Part shown: piece after piece, positions 9,132 through 20,897 of the stretch
Layout: the number at the start of each line of letters is the position of its first letter
How positions within the stretch are numbered: the first letter of the stretch is position 1
Assembly: GCF_019710745.1 (NCBI RefSeq)
Contig: NZ_JAHKJW010000001.1
Coordinates: 226,760-290,759, forward strand
Direction: 5' to 3'
Source: Streptomyces beigongshangae
GTDB lineage: Bacteria; Actinomycetota; Actinomycetes; Streptomycetales; Streptomycetaceae
Length of the DNA: 64,000 nt
Position numbers and translations under genes: made by a program
The notes under the pieces: generated by a model
Told to the model about the DNA's origin: nothing
What the model saw: only the letters and a program-made list of their open reading frames with translations
Database searches by the model: none

Positions 9132-10643
9132 TCAGCCCGCGAACCAGCGCACCGGCTTCGGTGCCAGGTTCTGGTACACGTGCTTCGTCTCGCGGTACTC
9201 GGCGAGCCCCGCGGGCCCGAGCTCGCGGCCGACCCCGCTCCTGCCGAAGCCGCCCCACTCCGCCTGCGGAAGGTAGGGGTGGAAGTCGTTGATCCAGACG
9301 GTGCCGTGCCGCAGCCGTCCGGCCACCCGCCGGGCGCGCCCCGCGTCGGCGGTCCAGACGCCCCCCGCGAGCCCGTACTCCGTGTCGTTGGCGAGCGCGA
9401 CGGCCTCGTCCTCCGTGCGGAAGGTCTCCACCGTCAGGACCGGCCCGAACACCTCCTCCCGTACGACGCGCATCTCGCGGTGGCACTGGTCGAGGACGGT
9501 CGGCTCGTAGAAGTAGCCGGTGGCGGGGCGCTCCGGCGACGGGTCGGGGCGGGCCCCGCCGGTCCGCAGCACCGCGCCCTCCGCCAGGGCGGCGGCGACG
9601 TAGTCCTCGGTCCTCTCCCGCTGTTCGGCGGAGACGAGCGGCCCGCACTCGACCCCCGGCTCGGTGCCGCGGCCGAGCCGGATGCGCCCGGCCCGCCGGA
9701 CCAGTTCGTCGACGAAGCGGTCGCGCACCGACTCCTCGACGATGAGCCGGGAGCCCGCCGAGCAGACCTGGCCGCTGTGGATGAACGCGGCGTTCAGCGC
9801 CTGGTCGACGGCCGTGTCGAAGCCCTCCTCGGTGGCGCAGGCGTCGGCGAAGACGACGTTGGGGTTCTTGCCGCCGAGTTCGAGGGCGACCTTCTTTACG
9901 GTGGCGGCGGCGGCCTGCGCGACCTTCGTGCCGCTGACGAGACCGCCGGTGAAGGAGACGAGGTCGACGTCCGGGTGCTCGGCGAGGCGCGCGCCGACGC
10001 TGTGCCCGGGACCGGTGACGAGGTTGGCGACCCCGGCGGGCAGCCCGGCCTCGACGAGCAGTTCGATGAGGGCGGCCGTGGTCAGCGGGGTGATCTCGCT
10101 GGGCTTGACCACGAAGGTGTTCCCCGCGGCGAGAGCGGGCGCGATCTTCCAACTGGCCTGGAGCAGCGGGTAGTTCCAGGGCGTGATCATCGCGCAGACG
10201 CCGAGGGGCTCGTGTACGACGACACTGTGGATGTCGTCCGAGCCGGCGTCGACGACCCGTCCGTTCCCCTCCGCGACGACGAGATCGGCGAAGTACCGGA
10301 AGGCGTCGGCGACGCAGTCGATGTCGACCCGCCCTTCCTCCAGCGTCTTGCCCGCGTCCCGGCTCTCCAGGAGCCCGAGCCGCTCGCGGTCGCGGACGAG
10401 GAGGTCGGCGACCCGGCGCAGGAGGGCGGCACGCTCCTTGACGGGGGTCCGGGGCCAGGCCCCGTGGTCGAAGGCGAGCCGGGCGGCCTCGACGGCGGCG
10501 TCCGCGTCCGGCACGCCTCCCTCGGAGACCACCGCGAACGCCTTGCCGTCCGCCGGGTCGACGATGTCCCGCACGGTCCCCGAGACGGCCGCACGCCACT
10601 CCCCGCCCACGTGGATCGTCCGCTGCTCCTGGTGTCCCGACAT
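9132..10643 (-). CDS. Aldehyde dehydrogenase family protein (betaine-aldehyde dehydrogenase-like)
   Basis: A 503-residue NAD(P)-dependent aldehyde dehydrogenase oxidising an aldehyde to the acid. The catalytic Glu motif LELGGKNPNVVF and catalytic Cys motif HSGQVCSAGSRL are intact, as is the MITPWNYPLL cofactor region and the C-terminal WINDFHPYLPQAEWGG. The last motif and the overall pattern resemble betaine- or aminoaldehyde dehydrogenases, but the substrate is not certain. No choline oxidase or transporter is adjacent. The ATG at 10643 (MSGHQEQR) is chosen; an in-frame extension of 37 codons upstream is Gly/Thr-rich and unlikely. Confidence 0.85.
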   Translation of the reverse strand: MSGHQEQRTIHVGGEWRAAVSGTVRDIVDPADGKAFAVVSEGGVPDADAAVEAARLAFDHGAWPRTPVKERAALLRRVADLLVRDRERLGLLESRDAGKTLEEGRVDIDCVADAFRYFADLVVAEGNGRVVDAGSDDIHSVVVHEPLGVCAMITPWNYPLLQASWKIAPALAAGNTFVVKPSEITPLTTAALIELLVEAGLPAGVANLVTGPGHSVGARLAEHPDVDLVSFTGGLVSGTKVAQAAAATVKKVALELGGKNPNVVFADACATEEGFDTAVDQALNAAFIHSGQVCSAGSRLIVEESVRDRFVDELVRRAGRIRLGRGTEPGVECGPLVSAEQRERTEDYVAAALAEGAVLRTGGARPDPSPERPATGYFYEPTVLDQCHREMRVVREEVFGPVLTVETFRTEDEAVALANDTEYGLAGGVWTADAGRARRVAGRLRHGTVWINDFHPYLPQAEWGGFGRSGVGRELGPAGLAEYRETKHVYQNLAPKPVRWFAG

Positions 10644-10812
10644 CCGGTGCCGCCTTCCGTTCCTCGTCCGTACCCCGTTGTCACCCGCGCCCGTCCCCCG
10701 CGTGCCGCTCCCGGGGGTCGGGGGCACCTGCCCCCCGCTCCGCGTGTCATGCACAGCCGGTCACCGAAGTGCGCCGGGTCACAGACCACTCGCACATGGA
10801 CCGCTCCACTCC

Positions 10813-10830
10813 CTCTGACTAAAGTCAAAG
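10813..10830. promoter_or_regulatory. MarR-type operator and -10 box of the MarR-GNAT gene
   Basis: CTCTGACTAAAGTCAAAG is an inverted repeat (TGACT-AA-AGTCA core) four bases upstream of the ATG at 10834. TAAAGT inside it can serve as a -10 box for a leaderless transcript, so a protein bound here would block initiation. Autoregulation is inferred. Confidence 0.5.
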
Positions 10831-10833
10831 AGT

Positions 10834-12994
<2,161 letters not shown>

Positions 12995-13048
12995 CTATCG
13001 CGCATCCGGGAGCCCGGACGGCCGGGTCCGCTGTGGCCCACCCCACAG

Positions 13049-13136
13049 GGTCACGCTGTGTCGTGTCGTGTCGTGTGGTGTCGTGTCATGCCGCGCTGCG
13101 TCGTGCCGCGCCACGTCGTGCCGCGTCGGGTCATGC
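13049..13136. repeat. Degenerate GTCGT/CGTGC pentamer tandem tract
   Basis: About 88 bp of TCGTG/CCGCG-type pentamers, with exact GTCGT copies at the left end, in the 584-bp gene-free interval 12860-13443 between mdh and the DUF2690 protein gene. Apart from this tract, the octamer repeat at 13373-13404 and the palindromes near mdh, nothing recognisable is seen in that interval. Confidence 0.6.
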
Positions 13137-13372
13137 CATGGGGGACGGCCGCCGATCCGGGAGAGTGGGCCGACGGCCGTCGAACGGGGGTGCCGGCCGC
13201 CGGGAGGCCCTGCGTCCTCCCGGCGCGGCGCCGGAGTCCCGTGGGGGTACGGTGCGCCTGCCCCGAACCGCGGAAGGCATTCCCACTCTCGGTGATCGAT
13301 CATCTACGCACCGCGATCATGCCGATCCGTCCCGCCGTGGCTTGCCGCCCGACGTCCCGGGCGTTCCAGGCG

Positions 13373-13404
13373 CCCCGATGCCCCGATGCCCCGATGCCCC
13401 GACG
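13373..13404. repeat. Four tandem CCCCGATG octamers
   Basis: Three exact copies and a fourth with one change (CCCCGACG), 40 bp beyond the stop of the DUF2690 protein gene. Confidence 0.7.
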
Positions 13405-13443
13405 CCGCGATGCCCTCGGGGGGCCGGTCCGTGGCGCACCCGT

Positions 13444-14745
13444 CTACTCCGTGCAGCCCTCCAGGCCCGACTGCAGGGTCGCGCATGCCTTGGCGCCGGT
13501 GGCGCTCTTCACCGCGACCATCGGCGTGTAGGCGTCGGTGTCCGCCCCGACCTCGGCGGTCTGCGCGGCGGCCGAGCCCGCCGATATCCGCACCGAGTCA
13601 CCGGCTCCGGCCGCCGTGATACGGGCCCACGCGGCGCCGCACGTCTCGCTGTAGCGGACCTCGACCTGGGCGGTGCCGACGACGGCCTGCTCCACGGTCC
13701 GCGCCAGCGTCCCGCCGCAGCCCATGTTCTCCGGGTCCTCGCCCGCGCAGTCCGAGCCGTTGCACTCGACACCGGGCGGCAGTTTCTTGGTCGCCGTCGG
13801 GCTCGGGGACGGCTTGGCCTCGTCGCCCTTCCCGTCACCGGAGCCGGAGAGGAACACGGCCCCGGCTATCACCACGAGCGCGCACCCGACTCCCGCGAGG
13901 AACATGGTGAGCCGCCGTTTGCGCCGCTGCCCGTCGGGCGAACCGCCGGACCGCGGCCGCGCGTCCCGGGGCGGGCCGGCGGCCGCGCCGGACCGGTTCG
14001 CGTGACCGTTCGGTCCCGCGGGAACGGCCGGCCCGTAGCCGTCCGACGGACCGGGGCCGGCGGCACCGGACGGACCGGGACCCCTGTACCCGGCGGCGCC
14101 GGACATGCCGGGAGGCGGGACGACTCCCCAACTGCCACCCCGCGCACCGGTGGCCGCCCCCGCGCTCTCGCCACCGGAGCCGACCCCCGCACCGGTCCCG
14201 GAACGGGCCCCCGCACCGGTCCCGGGACGGGCCCCGGCACCGGCTCCGTACGGCGGTCTGCGTTCGTCCTCCTGCGCCGGGCCGCGCGGCGGCACCGTGG
14301 GCGCCACCCCGGCGGGACCCGCGACGCCGGGCTTGGGCGCGGCCGTCCTGCTTCCCCCGGCGCGCGCCTGCTTCCCGTCCTTCTCCCCCTTGGCGGGGGT
14401 CGGCCCGAACTCTCCGAGCGCCGCACGCGCCTGGGAGATCCGGATCGCCTCCATGGTCATGTCGTGGCGCATCTCCGAACGGCTCCAGGCGCGCTCGGCC
14501 AGCTCCCACATCGTCGTCAGATGGACGGGGTTGGTCCCGGTCACCTCGGCCAGCGCCACGATCGCGCCCTTGGGCGCGAGCAGTCGGCCGTTCAGATACC
14601 GCTCCCAGGACGTCTTGCTGTACCCGGTGCGGTCGGCCACGGCGGCGACGCTCAGTCCGCTCCGGTCGACCAGTCGGCGCAACTGGCTGGCGAACTCCCT
14701 GACCTGCGGATCGAGCTCATCCGGCAAGGCTTTCCAACGAGGCAT
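13444..14745 (-). CDS. Membrane-anchored helix-turn-helix protein with DUF2690 domain
   Basis: A 433-residue protein. An N-terminal XRE-like HTH occupies about residues 18-70 (SVAAVADRTGYSKTSWERYL). A long Gly/Pro/Ala-rich linker follows, then a single membrane helix at about 277-296 (FLAGVGCALVVIAGAVFLSG), then a C-terminal DUF2690 domain with conserved cysteines (VECNGSDCAGEDP, MGCGG, YSETCGAAW). Topology puts the HTH in the cytoplasm and DUF2690 outside. The family is widespread in Streptomyces without known function; sensing of an envelope signal and relay to DNA is an inference. The start ATG at 14745 has GAGGGGG upstream. Confidence 0.8.
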   Translation of the reverse strand: MPRWKALPDELDPQVREFASQLRRLVDRSGLSVAAVADRTGYSKTSWERYLNGRLLAPKGAIVALAEVTGTNPVHLTTMWELAERAWSRSEMRHDMTMEAIRISQARAALGEFGPTPAKGEKDGKQARAGGSRTAAPKPGVAGPAGVAPTVPPRGPAQEDERRPPYGAGAGARPGTGAGARSGTGAGVGSGGESAGAATGARGGSWGVVPPPGMSGAAGYRGPGPSGAAGPGPSDGYGPAVPAGPNGHANRSGAAAGPPRDARPRSGGSPDGQRRKRRLTMFLAGVGCALVVIAGAVFLSGSGDGKGDEAKPSPSPTATKKLPPGVECNGSDCAGEDPENMGCGGTLARTVEQAVVGTAQVEVRYSETCGAAWARITAAGAGDSVRISAGSAAAQTAEVGADTDAYTPMVAVKSATGAKACATLQSGLEGCTE

Positions 14746-15430
14746 GAGTACCCCCTCTTTCCCCCCGTACGTGCTGGTCTCTTCCCGCCTGAAGCCCTCT
14801 GCCGAGCCACCGTTCCGGCTACTCACAGGGATGCGCCCAGCCAGGATCTCAGTTCCCGGGGTGGGGGCGCACGGGAGCATTCGGGCCTGTGGGCATGCAC
14901 CGTCGCACGCCCGCTGGTCTGCGGTCCAGTGTCCCACCGACTTGCCTCCCGGCTGACGGGAAGGTCCGGCGGATGCCCGATACACCCGGTCCACTTGGTA
15001 CACCCGGTACTCCTGATACCGCCTGGAGCACCCCGGTCACCCGGATCGCCGACGGTCCGGAGGTGAAGCGACGGCCGCGGCCGGTCCGCCAGGTTATCGA
15101 TCGCGGCGGCGGCGCGTACGGCGTCCGGCACGACCGGTGCCGGCGGAGCCGCACTCTCCGGTCGGCCCGGCTCGGCCCGGTCGGTCCCCCGTTCCCGTTC
15201 CGGAGGACGGCTCGCCATGGGGTGCGTGGGGTGCACGGTGCGCGTGCGGGCCGCGTGCGGGCTGCGTGCGGGACGTCCCGGAACCGTCACCTTCGTGCCA
15301 CAGGGGCCTGACGGCTATTGAAGGCCCGTTGGCACGTCCATGACCCTGGAGGTCAGGCGGCGCCCCTCCGCGTTCGGGGGAGTGGACGGGCGCCGCCGCC
15401 ATCGCCCGGCCCCGCCCTGCCGCGGAGCGC
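14746..15430. other. Gene-free interval, 685 bp
   Basis: It lies between the DUF2690 gene and the DUF3017 gene. Open frames here have no recognisable domain or convincing ribosome site, and I regard them as chance frames in high-GC DNA. The left part must hold the promoter of the DUF2690 protein gene; nothing else is evident. Confidence 0.5.
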
Positions 15431-16231
15431 TCACGTGCGGATGGTGAAGTGCAGCGTGTCGTCCAGGAACGGCAGCTCCAGCCAGGGATTGGGCTGCGCC
15501 ATCATCGCGAGCAGCGCGATGGTCACGCCCAGGACGCCGTACGTGACGAGGTCCGTGAAGCGGGAGCGGACGGCGAGCATGCCCACGTCGGGCAGCATCC
15601 AGCGCATGGCGGCGCCCACGAGCAGCGCGAGGCCGATCAGCAGGGTGCCGACCTTGAAGGCGTCCAGCGCGGTCAGCAGCAGACCGAGCCCGACCAGGCC
15701 GGTGACCGCGAGGATGGGCCACTGCCGCACGGGTGCGGGCGCGTCGCGGGGGGCCGCCCTGCCGCCGCCCTCGGGCGGCGCGGTGTCCCGTGTGAAGAGC
15801 GGGAAGCGCCGGGTGACCCGCCGGGGCTGCCCGTCGGGTCCGGGCGCGCTGACGGCGTCACGGACGGTGAGCTCTCCGTCCTGCACGACGATCCCACCGG
15901 TGTCGTCGCCCTCGCCTCCGGCCTCCGCACCTGACGCGGCCTCCGCGTCAGGCTCGGCCTCCGCATCGGGATCGGTCCCGGAGGCACGTTCCGGCTCCGG
16001 GTCGGCGCCTGCGCCCGGACCGGCGGCCTGCGCCTCCACGCCGGACGCCGCCCCGGAGTCGGGCCCGGCCCCCGAACCACCCTTCGCGTCCGAGACGGAC
16101 TCCCGCCCGGAGGCGTTCCCCTGCCCGGAGGCGTTCCCCTGCTCCGAGGACACGGGGTCGGCCGGGACCCCGGACTCGGTCGGTGTTCCGTTCCGGGGCG
16201 CCGCGGCCTCCGCGTCCCGCTCAGCCGGCAC
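15431..16231 (-). CDS. DUF3017 membrane protein
   Basis: A 266-residue protein. The first 130 or so residues are a low-complexity Glu/Gly/Ser/Ala-rich cytoplasmic segment. The C-terminal third has three hydrophobic helices: [38 protein letters not shown] and [20 protein letters not shown]3017 proteins are regularly encoded next to folD in Streptomyces; function unknown. The GTG start at 16231 overlaps the end of folD by 11 nt, so expression is coupled to folD. Confidence 0.8.
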   Translation of the reverse strand: MPAERDAEAAAPRNGTPTESGVPADPVSSEQGNASGQGNASGRESVSDAKGGSGAGPDSGAASGVEAQAAGPGAGADPEPERASGTDPDAEAEPDAEAASGAEAGGEGDDTGGIVVQDGELTVRDAVSAPGPDGQPRRVTRRFPLFTRDTAPPEGGGRAAPRDAPAPVRQWPILAVTGLVGLGLLLTALDAFKVGTLLIGLALLVGAAMRWMLPDVGMLAVRSRFTDLVTYGVLGVTIALLAMMAQPNPWLELPFLDDTLHFTIRT

Positions 16232-17075
16232 TGCGTTCCGCCGCCTCGACCACGTTGACGAGGAGCTGGGCGCGGGTCATCGGGCCCACCCCGCCCGGGT
16301 TCGGCGAGATCCACGCGGCGACCTCGGCCACACCGGGGTGGACGTCGCCGACGATCTTGCCTTCCGCGTTGCGGGAGACGCCGACGTCGAGGACGGCCGC
16401 CCCCGGCTTGACGTCCTCGGGGCGGATCAGGTGCGCGGAGCCCGCCGCGGCGACGATGATGTCGGCCCGGCGCAGATGCGCGGCCAGGTCACGCGTACCG
16501 GTGTGGCACTGCGTCACCGTCGCGTTCTCCGAGCGCCGCGTGAGCAGCAGCGGCATGGAACGGCCGATCGTCACGCCGCGGCCGACGACCACGACCTCGG
16601 CGCCCTTGATCTCCACCCCGTACTGACGCAGCAGGGTGAGGACGCCGTTCGGGGTGCAGGGCAGCGGGGCCGGCTCGTTCAGGACGAGACGGCCGAGGTT
16701 CATCGGGTGGAGGCCGTCCGCGTCCTTGTCCGGGTCCATCAGTTCGAGGACGCGGTTCTCGTCGATGCCCTTGGGCAGCGGCAGCTGGACGATGTACCCG
16801 GTGCAGGCCGGGTCCTCGTTGAGTTCGCGGACGACCGCCTCGATCTCCTCCTGCGTGGCGGTCGCGGGCAGTTCGCGCTGGATGGAGGCGATACCGACCT
16901 GGGCGCAGTCGCGGTGCTTGCCCGCGACGTACTTCTGGCTGCCGGGGTCGTCCCCCACCAGGACGGTGCCGAGTCCGGGCGTGATGCCCTTCTCCCTCAG
17001 GGCCGCCACGCGGACGGTCAGATCGGACTTGATCGCGGCTGCGGTGGCCTTGCCATCGAGAATCTGGGCGGTCAT
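16221..17075 (-). CDS. folD: Bifunctional methylene-THF dehydrogenase / methenyl-THF cyclohydrolase
   Basis: A 284-residue FolD, normal length, converting 5,10-methylene-THF to 10-formyl-THF. The catalytic Tyr and Lys are in YVAGKHRDC, with QLPLPKGID and the nucleotide-binding [10 protein letters not shown] segment also intact. The N-terminus [16 protein letters not shown] is standard. It supplies 10-formyl-THF used by PurN and PurH, both in this window, and takes methylene-THF from GlyA. It is first gene of a two-gene operon with the DUF3017 protein. Confidence 0.95.
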   Translation of the reverse strand: MTAQILDGKATAAAIKSDLTVRVAALREKGITPGLGTVLVGDDPGSQKYVAGKHRDCAQVGIASIQRELPATATQEEIEAVVRELNEDPACTGYIVQLPLPKGIDENRVLELMDPDKDADGLHPMNLGRLVLNEPAPLPCTPNGVLTLLRQYGVEIKGAEVVVVGRGVTIGRSMPLLLTRRSENATVTQCHTGTRDLAAHLRRADIIVAAAGSAHLIRPEDVKPGAAVLDVGVSRNAEGKIVGDVHPGVAEVAAWISPNPGGVGPMTRAQLLVNVVEAAERSAG

Positions 17076-17420
17076 GGACCCATCCTCGCGGATGAGCGGG
17101 GCCAGGTTCCAATCCGCCCTCCGATCGACCGCCCGACCGTCCTCCGATCGACCGCCCGATCGCCGTCCGATCGCTTTCCGGATCGCCTTCCCGACCGCTT
17201 TCCCGACTGCCTTCCCGATCGACCGACCGCACCGGTGCCGCGCGTGATCAGCGATGTTGCGCTTGCACAACTCCTGCAGGCCGCGGCTGGACAACGAGGC
17301 CGGGCTTTTAGAGCATAAGCCGCGCAGTGCCGCGGGCAGTGCAGGGGGACGGACCGCAGACCACTCGTGCTTTTCCTCCGTACGACCGCGTCGTCCCGCA
17401 CCATCAACGGAGGAACCGTC
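17076..17420. other. Intergenic region with degenerate CCGATCG repeats
   Basis: The 345-bp divergent space between folD and the RDD gene. From about 17110 to 17235 it is made of short units such as CGATCGCC/CCGACCG and CTTTCCCGAC in imperfect tandem order. The right part (17240-17420) is less GC-rich and should hold the RDD gene promoter. Confidence 0.5.
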
Positions 17421-18056
17421 ATGAGCTTCGGCGACCCGAACAACCCCTACGGGCAACAGCCCCCGCAGGGAGGGCAGCCGTACGGCTACCCGCAGCAGCC
17501 GCAGGGCCAGCCCGGCTACGGCTACCCGCAGCAGCCCCCGCAGGGTGTCCCGCCGCAGCCCGGCTACGGTTACCCGCAGCAGCCCGGCCAGCACTACCCC
17601 GGCCAGCAGTACCCCGGGTACCCCGCCCCCCACCAGCAGACGTACGGCGGCATGCCCCCGTACGCCCACTGGGGCCAGCGGTTCCTCGCGACGCTCGTGG
17701 ACGGGCTCGTCCTCATGGTCGCCTACCTCCCGCTCGTGGTCGGGGCGGCCATAGGCAATGACTCCGCGGCGGCGATCCTCGGTCTCATCACCTTCGTCGC
17801 CATCGTCGGCGTGGCCATCTGGATGCTGGTCCAGGAGGGCAGGACCGGCCAGACGATCGGCAAGAAGGCGCTCGGCATCCGCCTGCTGCGGGAGAGCGAC
17901 GGGCAGCCGCTCGGCGTCGGCATGGCGTTCGTCCGCCGCCTCGCGCACTTCCTCGACAGCATCGCCTGCTACCTCGGCTGGCTGTGGCCGCTGTGGGACT
18001 CCAAGAAGCAGACGTTCGCCGACAAGGTGTGCAGCTCGGTGGTCGTCAAGGGCTGA
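17421..18056 (+). CDS. RDD family membrane protein with Gly/Tyr/Gln/Pro-rich N-terminus
   Basis: A 211-residue protein. Residues 1-75 are repeats of the YGYPQQPxGQPG type, a low-complexity, prion-like segment. Then comes an RDD domain: [19 protein letters not shown] with the Arg and Asp-Asp type positions, three or four hydrophobic helices, and [19 protein letters not shown] proteins are poorly understood and some act as ion antiporters. The ATG has an ideal GGAGGAAC site. Its own transcription unit. Confidence 0.85.
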   Translation: MSFGDPNNPYGQQPPQGGQPYGYPQQPQGQPGYGYPQQPPQGVPPQPGYGYPQQPGQHYPGQQYPGYPAPHQQTYGGMPPYAHWGQRFLATLVDGLVLMVAYLPLVVGAAIGNDSAAAILGLITFVAIVGVAIWMLVQEGRTGQTIGKKALGIRLLRESDGQPLGVGMAFVRRLAHFLDSIACYLGWLWPLWDSKKQTFADKVCSSVVVKG

Positions 18057-18294
18057 CGCCCACGGCGTCCCACCCATGACGTCCGCGGTGTCCGCGGTGT
18101 CCACGGACCGTCCGGATGGCAGCCGTCGAACGTACCGTCCCAGAAGCCCCCGGCTCTCCGGTGGCGACACATTCGCGCCATTCACGCCCGGGGCCGTGTT
18201 CCACTCCGCCGGGAGGGGACACGGCCCCGGTGCGTCGTCCTACCCTGATCCCGTAGTCGCGTACAGGACGGGAAGCGGGACGGGGAGAACGGCC

Positions 18295-19125
18295 TTGTAC
18301 AGCATCATCGTGGTACCTCCTGCCGTCGCGGCGGACGAGCCCGGCGGCGGTCGCACCGATTCCCGGATCCGGCTCGCGCCCGGCGAACGGCTGCCTTTCG
18401 GCCGCGCGGTCGGCGACCGTACACCCGACGCCCGTACACCCGACGCCCATTCGCCCGACGCCCATTCGCCCGACGGCAGTACGGGCGGTGGCGGTCTCTC
18501 CATCGCGCACGAGGGCGTGTCCCGCAGGGCCGGTGAGATCACCGCGCAGGGCACCTTCTGGACCCTGAGCAACCTCTCGTCCCACCAGACCTACGTCGTG
18601 GAGAACCCCGAGGGCGCGGGCGAGCACATCAAGGTGGGACCCGGCCGCCTGGAGGCGCCGGTCCCCTTCGAGTTCTCGCGGATCGTCCTCCCCGCCGCGG
18701 GCGACCTGCTGTCCGTCGAGGTGTGGGCGCCCCGCCACGACTACCTGCGCTCCCCGCGCGGCCTGGACGGCGCGACGACCGCGCCCGCCTTCTCCGTCGA
18801 CCGTACGAAGCGCTACTTCGCGGTCCTCGCCGCCCTCTGCGAACCCCGCCTGCGCGGTGAGCCGCACGCCCCGCTGCCCACGGTCGACCGGGTCGTCGAG
18901 CGGCTGCGCCCCACCTGGCCGACCGCGTCCCGCACCTCGGTGCAGTGGAACATCGACTACCTGGCCGTGAAGCTCCGCCTCAAGCCGGGCCCCGAGACGG
19001 CGGACACCGGCCCGCGCCTCAACGGGAAGAAGGAGTCCCTGGTCTCCCTGGCGCTCCGGTTCGACCTGGTGCGGGAGGACGACCTGGCCGTCCTGGCGGC
19101 ACCGGCGGGACGGGCGGTCCGGTGA
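18295..19125 (+). CDS. FHA-like domain protein paired with the transmembrane kinase
   Basis: About 276 residues starting at TTG 18295 (MYSIIVVPPAV), with GGGGAGAAC upstream. A linker contains repeated TPDAHSPDAHSPD units. The central part (about 75-145) resembles a forkhead-associated fold: TFWTLSNLSSHQTYVVENP, an ordered beta pattern and FEFSRIVLPAAGDLLSVEVW. The C-terminal part (about 165-260) looks like a winged-helix segment. Its stop overlaps the kinase start by 4 nt, so the two are made together; binding to a phosphothreonine on that kinase is a reasonable inference. FHA assignment is by pattern only. Confidence 0.65.
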   Translation: MYSIIVVPPAVAADEPGGGRTDSRIRLAPGERLPFGRAVGDRTPDARTPDAHSPDAHSPDGSTGGGGLSIAHEGVSRRAGEITAQGTFWTLSNLSSHQTYVVENPEGAGEHIKVGPGRLEAPVPFEFSRIVLPAAGDLLSVEVWAPRHDYLRSPRGLDGATTAPAFSVDRTKRYFAVLAALCEPRLRGEPHAPLPTVDRVVERLRPTWPTASRTSVQWNIDYLAVKLRLKPGPETADTGPRLNGKKESLVSLALRFDLVREDDLAVLAAPAGRAVR

Positions 19126-20726
19126 CGGAGGCGTACGCGGTGGCGGTGCCGAAGGGGTACCGGGTCGGCCCCTGGGAAGTACGGGAGCCCATCGCCACGG
19201 GGGCGTTCGGCAGCGTGTACGAGGCCCGCGGCGACCGGGCCCGCGAGGGCCTGCCGCGGTCGGTGGCGCTGAAGTTCATGCCCACCGGCACGGGCACGCC
19301 CCGTCAACTGGCCCATCTGCGCGAACTCACCGAGCGTGAGCTGGCACTGCACCGCCGGCTCAGCCGCCCCCGGCTGATCCGGCTGTACGAGACGCGCACG
19401 GTCGACGACCCGGACCACCCCGAGCTGGACGGCGCCACCGTCCTCGTGCTGGAACGCGCCGAGAGCTCCCTGGCGGCGCTGCTGGCCCGTTCCCCGCGGC
19501 CGGCACCCGGTCCCGCCCTGCTCGCGCAGGTCTGCGAAGGGCTGGTCCAGCTGCACGGCGCGGGCTGGGTGCACGGTGACCTCAAGCCCGCCAACGTCCT
19601 GCTGATGGCGGACGGTTCGGTCCGTCTCGCGGACTTCAACATGGCCGCGGAGCTGGAGGGCACGCACGCCTACACGCCCGCGTTCTCCACGTCCGACTAC
19701 ACACCGCCGGAACTGCTCTGGTCCGAGATCGGCGAACGCGGGCGGCAGACCAGACCCTCGGCCGACATATGGGCCTTCGGCGTCCTCGCGCACCTCGTCC
19801 TGACGGACACGTTCCCGCTGCCGGGCGGCAGCCCTTCGGCGCGCCGGGACGCGGCGGTGCGCCACGCGCGCGGCACGGACGAGCTGCGCCTGTCCCCCGC
19901 GCTCCCGGACGCCTGGCGGGACATCGTGCGGGCCTGCCTGGCGCGTACGCACCCGGAGCGGATCTCCGCCGCGGAGCTGCTGCGGCGGGTGGAGGCGGCG
20001 GTCGGCACGGCCCGCTCCCCCCGTCCGGGGGAGGTCCGCCCGCGGAGGTTCCGTCCGCAGAAGGTCCGTCCACAGAGGATCCGTCCGCGCGGGGTCCGTT
20101 CACGGCGCGGACGCCGGACGGCGACGGCCCTCGGCGCCGCGGCCGCCGCCCTCGCCGTGTCGGCGCTCGGGTACGGCGTCAGCACCTGGGCGGACGGCGC
20201 CGGGGAGGGCGCCGGAACCGGGAACGTCACGGCCGCTCCGTACGGGGCGGCCGACCTCCGTACCGACCGCGGCATCCCCTCCGCGTACCGCCTGCTGATC
20301 GTGGAGACGGCGCACGACTGCGACCAGAAGGACGTCACACCGGCCCTGATCGCCGCCATGCTGAAGGTGGAGAGCGACTTCGACCCGGACCTCGCCGACC
20401 CCGCCAAGGACGAGTACGGCATCGCCCGCTGGACGCCCCGGGTGCTGCGCTGGTGGATGCACGACGACGGCACCCCCGCGGAGTCGGTGCCCGAGCCGCC
20501 CTTCCCGCCCGCCGAGTCCATCCCGGCGATGGGCCGGTACCTGTGCTGGATCGCGCCCCGGCTGGACGCCGACCTGCCGGGCGACCGCCGGACACTGATC
20601 GCCGCCGCCTACCGGACGTCCTACGCGAAGGTGAACGGCGCGGGCGGAGTGCCCCCGAAGTACCGCGTCTACGCCGACCGCGTCGCCCACCACCTCAAGG
20701 AATACACGCCCCCGGGGAAGAAGTGA
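19122..20726 (+). CDS. Transmembrane Ser/Thr protein kinase with lytic-transglycosylase-like outer domain
   Basis: A 534-residue protein starting at GTG 19122. Kinase domain about 10-295: Gly loop TGAFGSVYEA, lysine in SVALKF (Lys51), catalytic loop VHGDLKPANVLL (Asp153) and a magnesium loop reading DFN (Asp171) instead of DFG. The usual HRD Arg is Gly. A basic juxtamembrane stretch and one helix at about 333-352 follow. Residues about 385-530 lie outside and resemble a soluble lytic transglycosylase: TPALIAAMLKVESDFDP with the candidate catalytic Glu417, then YGIARWTP. It may link cell-wall binding or cleavage to signalling (inference). Confidence 0.8.
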   Translation: MTEAYAVAVPKGYRVGPWEVREPIATGAFGSVYEARGDRAREGLPRSVALKFMPTGTGTPRQLAHLRELTERELALHRRLSRPRLIRLYETRTVDDPDHPELDGATVLVLERAESSLAALLARSPRPAPGPALLAQVCEGLVQLHGAGWVHGDLKPANVLLMADGSVRLADFNMAAELEGTHAYTPAFSTSDYTPPELLWSEIGERGRQTRPSADIWAFGVLAHLVLTDTFPLPGGSPSARRDAAVRHARGTDELRLSPALPDAWRDIVRACLARTHPERISAAELLRRVEAAVGTARSPRPGEVRPRRFRPQKVRPQRIRPRGVRSRRGRRTATALGAAAAALAVSALGYGVSTWADGAGEGAGTGNVTAAPYGAADLRTDRGIPSAYRLLIVETAHDCDQKDVTPALIAAMLKVESDFDPDLADPAKDEYGIARWTPRVLRWWMHDDGTPAESVPEPPFPPAESIPAMGRYLCWIAPRLDADLPGDRRTLIAAAYRTSYAKVNGAGGVPPKYRVYADRVAHHLKEYTPPGKK

Positions 20727-20829
20727 CCCTGAGAGTTCCGAGGTACCCCGCGCGGGCACGGGCGGGCAGGCTGGGCACAGCGCACGGAACGAAGGCGTAA
20801 CGAAGGCACACGGAACGAAGGCGTACGGG

Positions 20830-20880
20830 CGTACGGCGAGGCTCCGGCCCCCTCGGGGGAGGGCCGGAACCCGCCGTACG
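20830..20880. terminator. Two-tier terminator hairpin between kinase gene and purH
   Basis: Outer arms CGTACGGCG/CGCCGTACG and inner arms TCCGGCCC/GGGCCGGA, lying between convergent genes and so probably bidirectional. Confidence 0.65.
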
Positions 20881-20897
20881 CCGGTACGCCGGGCCGG

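Noticed and set aside
13033..15066. Long plus-strand frame opposite the DUF2690 protein gene
   Set aside because: It begins in pentamer repeats and is antisense to a protein with clear HTH, membrane and DUF2690 regions.
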